DNA of 17,212 bases, taken from the NCBI GenBank assembly GCA_002496635.1, contig DAKQ01000056.1:3073-20284 (forward strand), given 5' to 3'. Position 1 is the stretch's first letter. Every line of letters begins with the position of its first letter. The notes beneath the pieces were generated by a model that saw only the letters and a list, made by a program, of their open reading frames with translations, was not told the DNA's origin and made no database searches. Of this stretch, positions 7,355 to 13,663 are shown one piece after another. This stretch comes from Euryarchaeota archaeon UBA82. Its GTDB lineage: Archaea > Thermoplasmatota > Poseidoniia > Poseidoniales > Poseidoniaceae. A program made the translations under genes and the position numbers.

Positions 7355-8392
7355 ATGACAACAATTGTAGCGCTTGGATGCGGATTGGTTGGCGAATTTG
7401 TCGTCCAACGTCTCGTTGATGACGGACATTCGGTTGTTGCAGTCGATCTATACTTACCTGATTCTATCAAAAATAACTCTCAGATTAAATCTATAGAAGG
7501 GGATGCAAAGGAATACATTTCTACTCTAAAGGGTGATGAGATTATCATCAATATGCTGCCAGGACGTATTGGCCATGGCATTCGCAAAGACCTTGTTGTA
7601 GGAGGTCACAAGATCGTTGACCTCGCATTCACGGCAGAAGATCCACAACAATTCGATGAACTTGCAAAGGAACATGGATCCACGATGATCTGGGACATCG
7701 GAATCGCTCCAGGATTGTCCAACATGCTCTTAGCACACGCTCAAAGGGAACTCGGTTTCCTTGACAAAGCTACAATCCATGTCGGCGGGAATCCAACTGA
7801 GCCAGACAACGAATGGTCCTACATGGCTCCTTTTTCACCATCAGATGTCATCGAAGAATACACGAGACCTGCTCGAATTATTAGAAATCAAACAGTTGTG
7901 GAAGTACCGGCTCTTACGGAACGACATCAGATTGATGTTGAAGGCACTGATGGAATGGAAGCATTCCTAACCGATGGATTGAGAAGTGTGCTTGATACAA
8001 TCAATGCCAACGATATGGCAGAATACACTGTTCGCTGGCCCCAACACATCGACAGATGGATTGCAGAAGGCCATTCCACCCCCGAAGAAGATCTTCTCAA
8101 AGCCTGGAAATTTGATTCGAACAGAAATGAATTCACTTGGATGAAAGTCTACTGTGAAAGTGAGCAGGATTCAAAACAATGGATTGTAGCGGACTATGGA
8201 AAAGATGGAAATGGATCTATGGCACGTACAACTGGATTAGTGACCTATGCACTCGCGTCACGCTTTGCTACACTTGGTACAGAAGCATGTGGACTTACAA
8301 CCGGAGTTCATCCACCTGAAAATGTCAATGAAGAAACGCTTAACGCAGTACTTGAAATCTTCAACTTACACAATGTAAAAGTTGTTTCATAA
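7355..8392 (+). CDS. Saccharopine dehydrogenase-like NAD(P)-dependent oxidoreductase
   Basis: A 345-residue protein of the saccharopine dehydrogenase/lysine 6-dehydrogenase superfamily. The N-terminal Rossmann fold has GCGLVG (residues 8-13) and an acid at Asp31 after the second strand, suggesting NAD preference. Family blocks follow: DIGIAPGLSN (114-123), VGGNP (143-147, where VGGLP is usual), EAFLTDGL (202-209), YTVRWPQH (224-231) and MARTTG (289-294). The substrate is not readable from sequence; lysine 6-dehydrogenase, saccharopine dehydrogenase or a polyamine-pathway enzyme such as carboxynorspermidine synthase are all possible. The start is 9 bases after the asnS stop, and a GAGGGTG overlapping that stop serves as ribosome-binding site, which suggests translational coupling. 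The 3' end overlaps a zinc-ribbon microprotein gene on the other strand. Confidence 0.85.
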   Translation: MTTIVALGCGLVGEFVVQRLVDDGHSVVAVDLYLPDSIKNNSQIKSIEGDAKEYISTLKGDEIIINMLPGRIGHGIRKDLVVGGHKIVDLAFTAEDPQQFDELAKEHGSTMIWDIGIAPGLSNMLLAHAQRELGFLDKATIHVGGNPTEPDNEWSYMAPFSPSDVIEEYTRPARIIRNQTVVEVPALTERHQIDVEGTDGMEAFLTDGLRSVLDTINANDMAEYTVRWPQHIDRWIAEGHSTPEEDLLKAWKFDSNRNEFTWMKVYCESEQDSKQWIVADYGKDGNGSMARTTGLVTYALASRFATLGTEACGLTTGVHPPENVNEETLNAVLEIFNLHNVKVVS

Positions 8393-8497
8393 CATTGGCT
8401 CATCACATTGAGGACAAGGCATTCCTGGAATAAATTCTCCAATGAGAAAACCGCAATTCAAGCACATCGATGAGACCATGTCGTCAAAATCTGACAT
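8387..8497 (-). CDS. 36-residue zinc-ribbon microprotein
   Basis: A short frame from ATG at 8497 to TGA at 8387-8389. The protein begins MSDFDDMVSSM and then carries two CxxC knuckles, CLNC (residues 12-15) and CPQC (28-31), each followed shortly by the acidic or glycine residues typical of rubredoxin-type zinc ribbons. It should bind one zinc. A TATA-like AATAAAATA centred 26 bases upstream of the ATG suggests a leaderless transcript. The last codon and stop overlap the stop of the convergent dehydrogenase gene. Its function is unknown. The length is so small that automatic gene callers could miss it. The paired CxxC motifs and the promoter spacing are the case for it being real. Confidence 0.65.
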   Translation of the reverse strand: MSDFDDMVSSMCLNCGFLIGEFIPGMPCPQCDEPML

Positions 8498-8518
8498 GGT
8501 TATCCATGCGTATAGACC

Positions 8519-8527
8519 TATTTTATT
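8519..8527 (-). promoter_or_regulatory. TATA-like box of the zinc-ribbon microprotein
   Basis: AATAAAATA on the minus strand, centred at 8523, 26 bases before the ATG at 8497. It abuts the stop codon of the preceding gene. The spacing is what a leaderless archaeal transcript needs. Confidence 0.5.
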
Positions 8528-8773
8528 CTAAGGAAGAGAGTCGCCTTCTTTACCTGTAAATTTCTTAATGAAGCGAAAGAGAATTCTTGAGAAGATCATT
8601 GAAGCAATAAAGATCAGAATCGTTGCCCACCAAGGTGCATCTGTACTGGTGGCAAAGAAATATGCAACCAACAAAATTCCAATGCCATATACAGCTCGGA
8701 AGGCCGAATAGAGCAGGAATGATTGAAAAAGAGGGTTATCACGCAATCGTGAAAACCATGAGTCTCCCTCCAT
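8528..8773 (-). CDS. Small two-helix membrane protein
   Basis: An 81-residue protein with two predicted membrane helices: about 20-41 (LYSAFRAVYGIGILLVAYFF) and about 47-66 (PWWATILIFIASMIFSRILF). A short basic tail (RFIKKFTGK) suggests that the C-terminus is cytoplasmic. The layout resembles small membrane proteins of the DUF4229 kind, but the match is loose and no function can be given. The ATG at 8773 is preceded by a weak AGGT. It lies 24 bases downstream of the anchored secreted protein gene on the same strand and probably shares its transcript. Confidence 0.75.
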   Translation of the reverse strand: MEGDSWFSRLRDNPLFQSFLLYSAFRAVYGIGILLVAYFFATSTDAPWWATILIFIASMIFSRILFRFIKKFTGKEGDSLP

Positions 8774-8797
8774 GTTGATACCTGAACAATCTAGATT

Positions 8798-9751
8798 TCA
8801 AGACTTTCTAAAGAAGAGTAATCCAAAAATCAGTAGTAAAATGACTCCACCACCACTCGCATAGAGCATAGTTTGATCCGATTTAACATCTAAAACCACA
8901 TCCGATTCCTCAGACTGAGGCTCTTCTGTCTGATATTCAAGTAGTTTTAGAGTGAGAGTAACACTACTTTTTTCGCAACCTGAATTCTTGCATTCATAGT
9001 CAGACATAGCATAGATATCGATAGTAAAATATTCTGTCAAAAAATCATTTTCGAGGACGGCTGAATTTGATGAAGTCGAAGGGGTTTTAAGATTGAAAAA
9101 TACAATCTCCGGTGCCCCTTGAGGATCCATGTTTACTGAATTCATAGGGAAAGAGATAACGAATCCAGCGTTATCAAGCATGTCTTGTGAGTAATCTTCA
9201 ATACCAATTTTTATCATATCATTACCATTCCCATGATTGAATAATTTCAATTTCACATCAGATACCACATTCACATCTAATTCGACGTAAGCCTCATTTA
9301 ACTGTACATCACATTTACCAAATTGCAATATATCTATCATAATCGAAGATTCATCTTCGGCTATATTTGGAGGAGGGGCTCCGTTCATTTCGACGACTTG
9401 TGCATTTACGATTGATGTGATGGCTTGCTTTAGCATATTTTCCTCTGCCCTGTATGTGACTTGAAAGTCGACGTCTTCACCTGGCCCCACCGTTACCGAA
9501 CCTGGAGCAGAATGAGCAAGATTGGAAGCATTGACTGTAATATCAATCTTCTCTTGATAGATTGTTGGATTCGATACTGTACAGGTTGCTGTACCTATGC
9601 CACTTAATCCAGGAGATACCTCAATAGGTATCAATTCATCACATTCAATCGATACTGAAGCTGTTGGTGATTGGGCGACAGCTGGTATAGACACAGATAT
9701 TAAAGATACAACAATCCCGAGGATAACTGACCAATGCAAGATGTATCGCAT
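8798..9751 (-). CDS. Secreted protein with C-terminal membrane anchor, two beta-sandwich domains
   Basis: A 317-residue protein from the ATG at 9751. Residues 1-26 form a signal peptide (MRYILHWSVILGIVV) ending in an AVA-type cleavage site. Residues about 33-122 and 145-275 look like two beta-sandwich domains of the CARDB/NEW3 kind: the first has TCTVSNP and VTVGPGEDVDFQVTY, the second KLKLFNHGNGN. Five cysteines (residues 37, 57, 147, 254 and 259) could form disulfides. After an acidic stalk (EEPQSEESD), residues 299-314 form a hydrophobic helix followed by RKS, a C-terminal anchor. An in-frame start at 9832 exists but would overlap the preceding gene and spoil the signal peptide. It is probably a cell-surface protein; the ligand is unknown. 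Confidence 0.8.
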   Translation of the reverse strand: MRYILHWSVILGIVVSLISVSIPAVAQSPTASVSIECDELIPIEVSPGLSGIGTATCTVSNPTIYQEKIDITVNASNLAHSAPGSVTVGPGEDVDFQVTYRAEENMLKQAITSIVNAQVVEMNGAPPPNIAEDESSIMIDILQFGKCDVQLNEAYVELDVNVVSDVKLKLFNHGNGNDMIKIGIEDYSQDMLDNAGFVISFPMNSVNMDPQGAPEIVFFNLKTPSTSSNSAVLENDFLTEYFTIDIYAMSDYECKNSGCEKSSVTLTLKLLEYQTEEPQSEESDVVLDVKSDQTMLYASGGGVILLLIFGLLFFRKS

Positions 9752-9804
9752 ATATTTGCGAGTAACTGAAAGCACAAAAAGATGCAACCTGCCGAAAAAA
9801 ATCG

Positions 9805-10569
9805 TTATAGCGAATTGAAGTGGTTTCGACACGAGTCTAGAACCAATGCAAGATCCTTCTCACGAATCACCTCATTTGCATAAGGGATAGGTCGTTCGTC
9901 CCATGGATTGAAGCAGATTGCATGTGCTGCTTCCTCAAACATTCCAATATCTCCTGCTGAATCGCCAACTGAAATAATACGGTTTGAATCGACTCCAAGC
10001 CTTCTTTGCAGCATGCGAACAATCGCTCCTTTACCGTCCATTTGAACTTGATAACGCCCAAAATCAGCAACTGGCAATGAACCATCTGCATTTTCGGAAC
10101 CTACGAGCCAACCATTTGTAAAAACATGCAATCTAGTATCATAGCCATTTGCAAGACGTTTCGAAGTATGACGATCGATTCCGCCCCAACGTCTCTTCCA
10201 CTTCCCATCACTTGGGAATAGAGCAGAAATATCTCGAGCAGTTTGTTGTAAGCCACCACTTACAATAGCCACTTGATGGCCATCATTGAGTAATTCTTGA
10301 ATCAGAAGTTGGTAATTTTTCATCATAGGCATGCCTTCCATACAAACACGTAAGTCAGCATCGCTTATCGGAAAACCATGCTTCTCTAGCCAACTATCTT
10401 TGATCAGTGCCACATCGAGTTTAATCCAGTCCCACTCATCTAGAAGTCCTTGATTGTATAATTCAAAAGATTCATCATTATTGATTCCCAAATTATCATA
10501 GACGAATTGCCAAGTAGAAAGATGATCGACTAAAACACGGTCCATATCCAAGCAAATCAATCCAGTCAT
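9805..10569 (-). CDS. HAD-superfamily phosphatase, phosphoserine phosphatase-like
   Basis: A 254-residue haloacid dehalogenase-type hydrolase. Motif I is DMDRV, with Asp8 the nucleophile and Asp10 the acid/base. Motif II is IVSGG (Ser104), motif III Lys180 in DGKGAI, and motif IV GDSAGD (Asp203, Asp207). About 85 residues between motifs I and II form a helical cap as in phosphoserine phosphatases. Motif I has Arg11 where the family usually has Gly. The substrate is unknown; phosphoserine or a sugar or lipid phosphate are options. The start at 10569 is chosen over an upstream in-frame one because AAGGAG lies seven bases before it and the preceding gene ends five bases before it. Confidence 0.88.
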   Translation of the reverse strand: MTGLICLDMDRVLVDHLSTWQFVYDNLGINNDESFELYNQGLLDEWDWIKLDVALIKDSWLEKHGFPISDADLRVCMEGMPMMKNYQLLIQELLNDGHQVAIVSGGLQQTARDISALFPSDGKWKRRWGGIDRHTSKRLANGYDTRLHVFTNGWLVGSENADGSLPVADFGRYQVQMDGKGAIVRMLQRRLGVDSNRIISVGDSAGDIGMFEEAAHAICFNPWDERPIPYANEVIREKDLALVLDSCRNHFNSL

Positions 10570-10573
10570 GGAA

Positions 10574-11404
10574 TCACTCCTTGTTCGGCCACTCATATTG
10601 GGCTTGTATTTGTTCTACTTGCTTCCCCATGATGTAAAGCATCAATGCAATCATCATAGCAAAGAGACCAAATAATGTCATGGCAATCGTTGCAAACGTT
10701 ACTCCAAGTGATTCTGTTGTTAATTCAGTAAAGGTATCAACAACACCGCCTGAGAGACGGTAACCGAGAATAAACAACACCAAACCGGGAATACCGAATA
10801 AGAAGAGAGGGTGTCTTGATTGTATCATCCACATGAATAATTGAGCAAAACGGGAAGCTGTTGCAAGCGATTCACGTTGAGGTAGAGTAGGAAGTGCAGT
10901 AGATTGTACAATGCGGACACGAAGATCAACAGAAAGGTCATGTGCAGTATTCGATATTGATGATTTTGAAAGTTCGATAAGGCCATCATTACTCAATGAT
11001 GCATGTTGGTACTGCGATTCAAAAAGAACTCTTTCTGATGGGCTTTCGACATCGCCTGAATCTGAGACTAAGCCCACATACACATCCCATCCTTCTCTTG
11101 AACGATTGAGATGAAGAGGAAATTCTCGTAAGGACCATTCTTTGTTTACGTTGATAATAAGATAATTATCTGCAGGTTCTAGATCTGAATCACGGATGAG
11201 TTTAGAGATATGGAGTAAGTTTTTTTCATCTGTTTCAAGCAACGTACAGCCTATTTCTTCAACCAGAATTTTGGTTTCATCTTCTGAACCGAGGTCAATA
11301 AAGACAACATCATCCGTTACTTGCCTTGCTCGAGTTAGAAAAGATACCACACGAAGTTCGATATCTTGGCCGATGCCAATTACTCGCAAAGTGCCTTTAA
11401 CCAC
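10574..11404 (-). CDS. Membrane-anchored glycosyltransferase-2-like protein, probably inactive
   Basis: A 276-residue protein starting at GTG (11404). Residues 1-165 resemble the GT-A fold of family 2 glycosyltransferases of the dolichyl-phosphate mannose synthase kind. DLGSEDET (37-44) sits where the family has DDGSTDDT, and IINVNKEWSLREFP (83-96) sits where the metal-binding DxD block (lDaDGQ...P) normally lies, so both acids of the DxD appear as Asn85 and Asn87. RHPLFLFGIPGLVLF begins the first of two membrane helices (about 197-217 and 238-260), the usual C-terminal layout of such enzymes. It is divergent from an intact family 2 glycosyltransferase at 11491 and lies directly upstream of the HAD phosphatase, whose ribosome-binding site includes its last codons. 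It is probably a non-catalytic partner or scaffold; weak activity cannot be excluded. Confidence 0.75.
   Translation of the reverse strand: MVKGTLRVIGIGQDIELRVVSFLTRARQVTDDVVFIDLGSEDETKILVEEIGCTLLETDEKNLLHISKLIRDSDLEPADNYLIINVNKEWSLREFPLHLNRSREGWDVYVGLVSDSGDVESPSERVLFESQYQHASLSNDGLIELSKSSISNTAHDLSVDLRVRIVQSTALPTLPQRESLATASRFAQLFMWMIQSRHPLFLFGIPGLVLFILGYRLSGGVVDTFTELTTESLGVTFATIAMTLFGLFAMMIALMLYIMGKQVEQIQAQYEWPNKE
10577..10582 (-). promoter_or_regulatory. Shine-Dalgarno AAGGAG of the HAD phosphatase gene
   Basis: AAGGAG lies within the last two sense codons of the preceding gene, seven bases before the ATG at 10569. It fixes that start and implies coupled translation. Confidence 0.7.
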
Positions 11405-11490
11405 AACCTCTGGTCGACGTCCTACCTTTCAATACTCCCTCACTTAGGATGAAACAAAACCCCTTTTGTGGACGAACGATTGGAACGTAC

Positions 11491-12387
11491 ATGCTGGAAG
11501 GACAATACATCGGTGTTGTCATCCCTGCACGTAATGAAGAGCAGCATATTCAAACAGTTCTGGAAACACTTCCAGAGTGTGTTGATATGGTTGTTGTCGT
11601 CGATGATGGTTCAACTGATGATACTGCTCAACGTGCAACATCAGTGCAAACTCCGTTTGAGAAAATCATTCTACAGACAGATGGAATTGGGGTGGGAGGA
11701 GCAATAGATTGGGGTCATCAGTATCTACTCAAGAAACTACAGCAGCCATTCGTCAGCGTCGTTATTGCAGGAGATGGACAAATGGACCCAGCGAATATGC
11801 ATTCATTACTTCAGCCGATCGTGTCTGGAAATGCAGATTTTGTTAAAGGAAATCGAATGATGAATGACTCGGACATTGAACTAATGCCAACAACAAGACG
11901 GCGTGCATCTCGAATTTTAGGATGGTTGACAACATTAGCGAGCGGAAAAAAAACAACTGACCCTCAGTGTGGATATACCGCTTCTTCTTCCACGTTGCTC
12001 CAACAATGGAATTGGAACAATTCATGGAGTGGCTATGGCTATCCAAATTATTGGCTTATACATCTCTCATCACAAGGTTGGAACATCAAAGATGTACCAG
12101 TTCGAGCAGTTTATGGAAGTGAAATTTCAGGAATTAAGCCTAGACGTTTCTTTTTCAGTGTAGGATTCATGATGGCAAAAGAACATCACAAACGTTGCTT
12201 TCGACATCTGAAAACCTCACCACTTATGTGGCTCGCATTTGCAACATATCTCCTCGGATATGCAAGCATATTTTGGGCAACGATAAATCCGTTAAGCATT
12301 CTAGCACTTCCTCTCTTTTGGTGGATTGCTCATCGAGTCGATCGACTCGCTATGCGCCGATATGATGGTGGGCGTACCAAGATTTGA
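11491..12387 (+). CDS. Family 2 glycosyltransferase, polyprenyl-phosphate sugar transferase type
   Basis: A 298-residue GT-A glycosyltransferase with a membrane-associated C-terminus. VVIPARNEE (residues 9-17) and VVVVDDGSTDDT (34-45) form the nucleotide-sugar site. AGDGQMDP (93-100) replaces the classical DxDGQ, as in a known subgroup, and ADFVKGNR (115-122) follows. RRR (136-138) and CGYTA (160-164) are further family blocks. Residues 244-282 hold one or two hydrophobic helices. It probably moves a sugar from a nucleotide donor to a lipid-phosphate or envelope acceptor on the cytoplasmic face. The ATG at 11491 lies just before the first strand; an in-frame ATG at 11449 would add 14 residues. 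The last 19 bases lie inside tRNA-Pro on the opposite strand. Confidence 0.88.
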   Translation: MLEGQYIGVVIPARNEEQHIQTVLETLPECVDMVVVVDDGSTDDTAQRATSVQTPFEKIILQTDGIGVGGAIDWGHQYLLKKLQQPFVSVVIAGDGQMDPANMHSLLQPIVSGNADFVKGNRMMNDSDIELMPTTRRRASRILGWLTTLASGKKTTDPQCGYTASSSTLLQQWNWNNSWSGYGYPNYWLIHLSSQGWNIKDVPVRAVYGSEISGIKPRRFFFSVGFMMAKEHHKRCFRHLKTSPLMWLAFATYLLGYASIFWATINPLSILALPLFWWIAHRVDRLAMRRYDGGRTKI

Positions 12388-12443
12388 ACTTGGGTCCAAG
12401 CGTCCCAAACGCCCGAGTATAGGCCAAACTAACCCATACGCCC
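12366..12443 (-). tRNA. tRNA-Pro, anticodon TGG, CCA encoded
   Basis: The acceptor stem GGGCGTA/TACGCCC has discriminator A at 12369, followed by an encoded CCA (12366-12368). The anticodon stem GGGCG/CGCTT closes the loop TTTGGGA with anticodon TGG, and the T stem CCAAG/CTTGG closes TTCAAAT. The D arm is short, with a three-pair stem. No intron is seen. The 3' part overlaps the end of the glycosyltransferase coding sequence on the plus strand. Confidence 0.95.
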
Positions 12444-12466
12444 TTAGTTTGGGGGACGCCATTCCG

Positions 12467-12474
12467 CATATGAA
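12467..12474 (-). promoter_or_regulatory. TATA-like box of tRNA-Pro
   Basis: TTCATATG on the minus strand, centred about 27 bases upstream of the tRNA first base. It lies between the tRNA and the stop of the zinc-ribbon/winged-helix gene. The sequence is a weaker match than the tRNA-Lys box. Confidence 0.4.
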
Positions 12475-12476
12475 GT

Positions 12477-12911
12477 TCACTCAAGGAGTTGCCAGGTTCC
12501 GTCCTGTCGCCGGATGATAGTTCCATTGATTTCGAGTTGATCTAAAAGGTCATCAACATCCATCTCAGACTCAACCTTTGCCAACACATTCTCGACATCA
12601 CTTCGATGCATTACGCCATCTTTACCCACATGTTCAACAATCAAGGCATACAATCGTCGAGGAGAGGTTGAATTGATTGATACAAGAGGTTCTTGTGTGG
12701 CTTCCAACTTCTTGCGGAGTTCATCCCGAATTTCTTCAGGTGTGTTCGCTAATGCAACTTCAATTCGCAACTGTGCAGCAGAATCTGCCGTGGCTACAAT
12801 CGGCGTGTCACTCGAAAGAGATTGTCCACAATGAGGGCACTGTCGAGCACGAGTACGAGTCCCATGACAATTCCTGCAAGCAGGACAACGCACAACACTC
12901 CATTTCTCCAT
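12477..12911 (-). CDS. Zinc-ribbon and winged-helix protein
   Basis: A 144-residue protein from the ATG at 12911. The N-terminus has Cys9, Cys12, Cys15-His16, Cys25 and Cys28 (CPACRNCH, then CPHC), enough for a zinc ribbon with one spare cysteine. Residues about 50-80 are a charged helix (NTPEEIRDELRKKLEA). Residues about 85-144 look like a winged helix, from RRLYALIVEHV to a final wing (INGTIIRRQDGTWQLL), similar in style to the C-terminal winged helix of archaeal MCM. A nucleic-acid-binding or regulatory role is likely; the target is unknown. A GTG at 12947 would extend it by 12 residues and overlap the preceding stop as GTGA. In either case it follows the decarboxylase-fold gene immediately and is probably co-transcribed with it. 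Confidence 0.8.
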   Translation of the reverse strand: MEKWSVVRCPACRNCHGTRTRARQCPHCGQSLSSDTPIVATADSAAQLRIEVALANTPEEIRDELRKKLEATQEPLVSINSTSPRRLYALIVEHVGKDGVMHRSDVENVLAKVESEMDVDDLLDQLEINGTIIRRQDGTWQLLE

Positions 12912-12943
12912 AAGACAGGTTTGAGCCAACAGATTAAGAAGAT

Positions 12944-13597
12944 TCACAAACGGAAATCTGGATCTTTCTTAGGAGATTGACCACCTGGACGCAGCGCAGG
13001 TGCTGCAGGTGCTTTGGTATCTACACGCTTCTTTTCTGGCTCAGCACTACGAGTTAATGCGCCTCGAATTGGGCCTGTTCTTCCACGACCTGCCATTCGT
13101 AATGAATCTGGTAAGATTAATGCTGCAATGGCGACACCGTGATGGTCAGCTCCTGCAGTCACTTCATCAACAGCCACATCAAAGGCAACAACTTCTAAAT
13201 CACGAGAAGCCAGTTTTCTCTGAATATTTCTTCGCAACAGGAGGACCGTTTCTTCGTAATCCACTTCGGTAGTAATCGTCGCTACAATTGCACATTCTTC
13301 GCCTTCTGGGGTTTCACACAGAGCATAGCCGACTCCTGCGCAAGCAGTTGAACCTGACCACGCATATGCAGTAGCAAGATGACATTCTACAAGAGAACCC
13401 ATTGGTAATGCCTCAGGTGGGACGATATTGAATCCAAGAGGAAGCATAGCACCTTGAACCTGAATTAATCGAGCATCACCTAGACCGAGTTCAACGAGTC
13501 CTTGATCGAATGCATCCTCACCGTTTTCTCCCCAAGGAGCAACTGCAGTCATGAGCCAACCACGTGAGGATTTGGAGCCACCTTCTTGTCCCGCCAT
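12944..13597 (-). CDS. Pyruvoyl-dependent arginine decarboxylase-fold protein lacking the processing serines
   Basis: A 217-residue protein whose first 165 residues follow the archaeal arginine decarboxylase PvlArgDC block by block. DAFDQGLVELGLGDARLI (28-45) matches the nAFDgALlnaGIGnvnLI region, LPMGSLV (64-70) matches LPMGALV, and ACAGVG (85-90) matches ISAAIS. The self-cleavage pair Ser52-Ser53 of the M. jannaschii enzyme falls at Gln48-Gly49, and the neighbouring Asn47 falls at an Arg, so no pyruvoyl group can form there. The catalytic glutamate region (GLIMEYEG) is AIVATITT, without the acid. A basic, Pro/Ala-rich tail (168-217) is added. It is probably a non-catalytic relative. The ATG at 13597 is chosen because family similarity begins soon after; no Shine-Dalgarno sequence is visible. 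The alignment is from memory of MJ0316. Confidence 0.75.
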   Translation of the reverse strand: MAGQEGGSKSSRGWLMTAVAPWGENGEDAFDQGLVELGLGDARLIQVQGAMLPLGFNIVPPEALPMGSLVECHLATAYAWSGSTACAGVGYALCETPEGEECAIVATITTEVDYEETVLLLRRNIQRKLASRDLEVVAFDVAVDEVTAGADHHGVAIAALILPDSLRMAGRGRTGPIRGALTRSAEPEKKRVDTKAPAAPALRPGGQSPKKDPDFRL

Positions 13598-13617
13598 GAT
13601 ACGAAGGAGTGCAATCG

Positions 13618-13655
13618 GTTCATGAACAACGTGGTCAATAATGAACACAATGAAC
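13618..13655. promoter_or_regulatory. Palindrome plus repeated ATGAAC half-sites in divergent promoter region
   Basis: GTTCATGAAC (13618-13627) is a perfect palindrome, and its half-site ATGAAC recurs at 13641 and 13650. All lie in the 66-base gap between the decarboxylase-fold gene (start 13597) and the small membrane protein gene (start 13664). It could be an operator; if the plus-strand gene started at 13622 the repeats would be coding instead. Confidence 0.3.
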
Positions 13656-13663
13656 GAAATGCT

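Noticed and set aside
7088..7429. Minus-strand frame of 113 codons opposite the asnS and dehydrogenase junction
   Set aside because: Both plus-strand genes are well supported by conserved motifs here; the antisense frame shows none.
13000..13272. Plus-strand frame of 90 codons opposite the decarboxylase-fold gene
   Set aside because: It is antisense to conserved PvlArgDC-like blocks and has no ribosome-binding site or domain.
13328..13370. Serines in the WSGST segment of the decarboxylase-fold protein as the pyruvoyl cleavage site
   Set aside because: Aligning on LPMG and the following AGVG block places this segment well after the Ser52-Ser53 site of the M. jannaschii enzyme; the true position holds Gln-Gly.
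13586..13663. Upstream TTG start at 13586 for the small membrane protein, and GTG start at 13675 for the divergent decarboxylase-fold gene
   Set aside because: These would make two divergent coding regions overlap over most of the promoter gap, and the added residues have no family similarity or ribosome-binding site.
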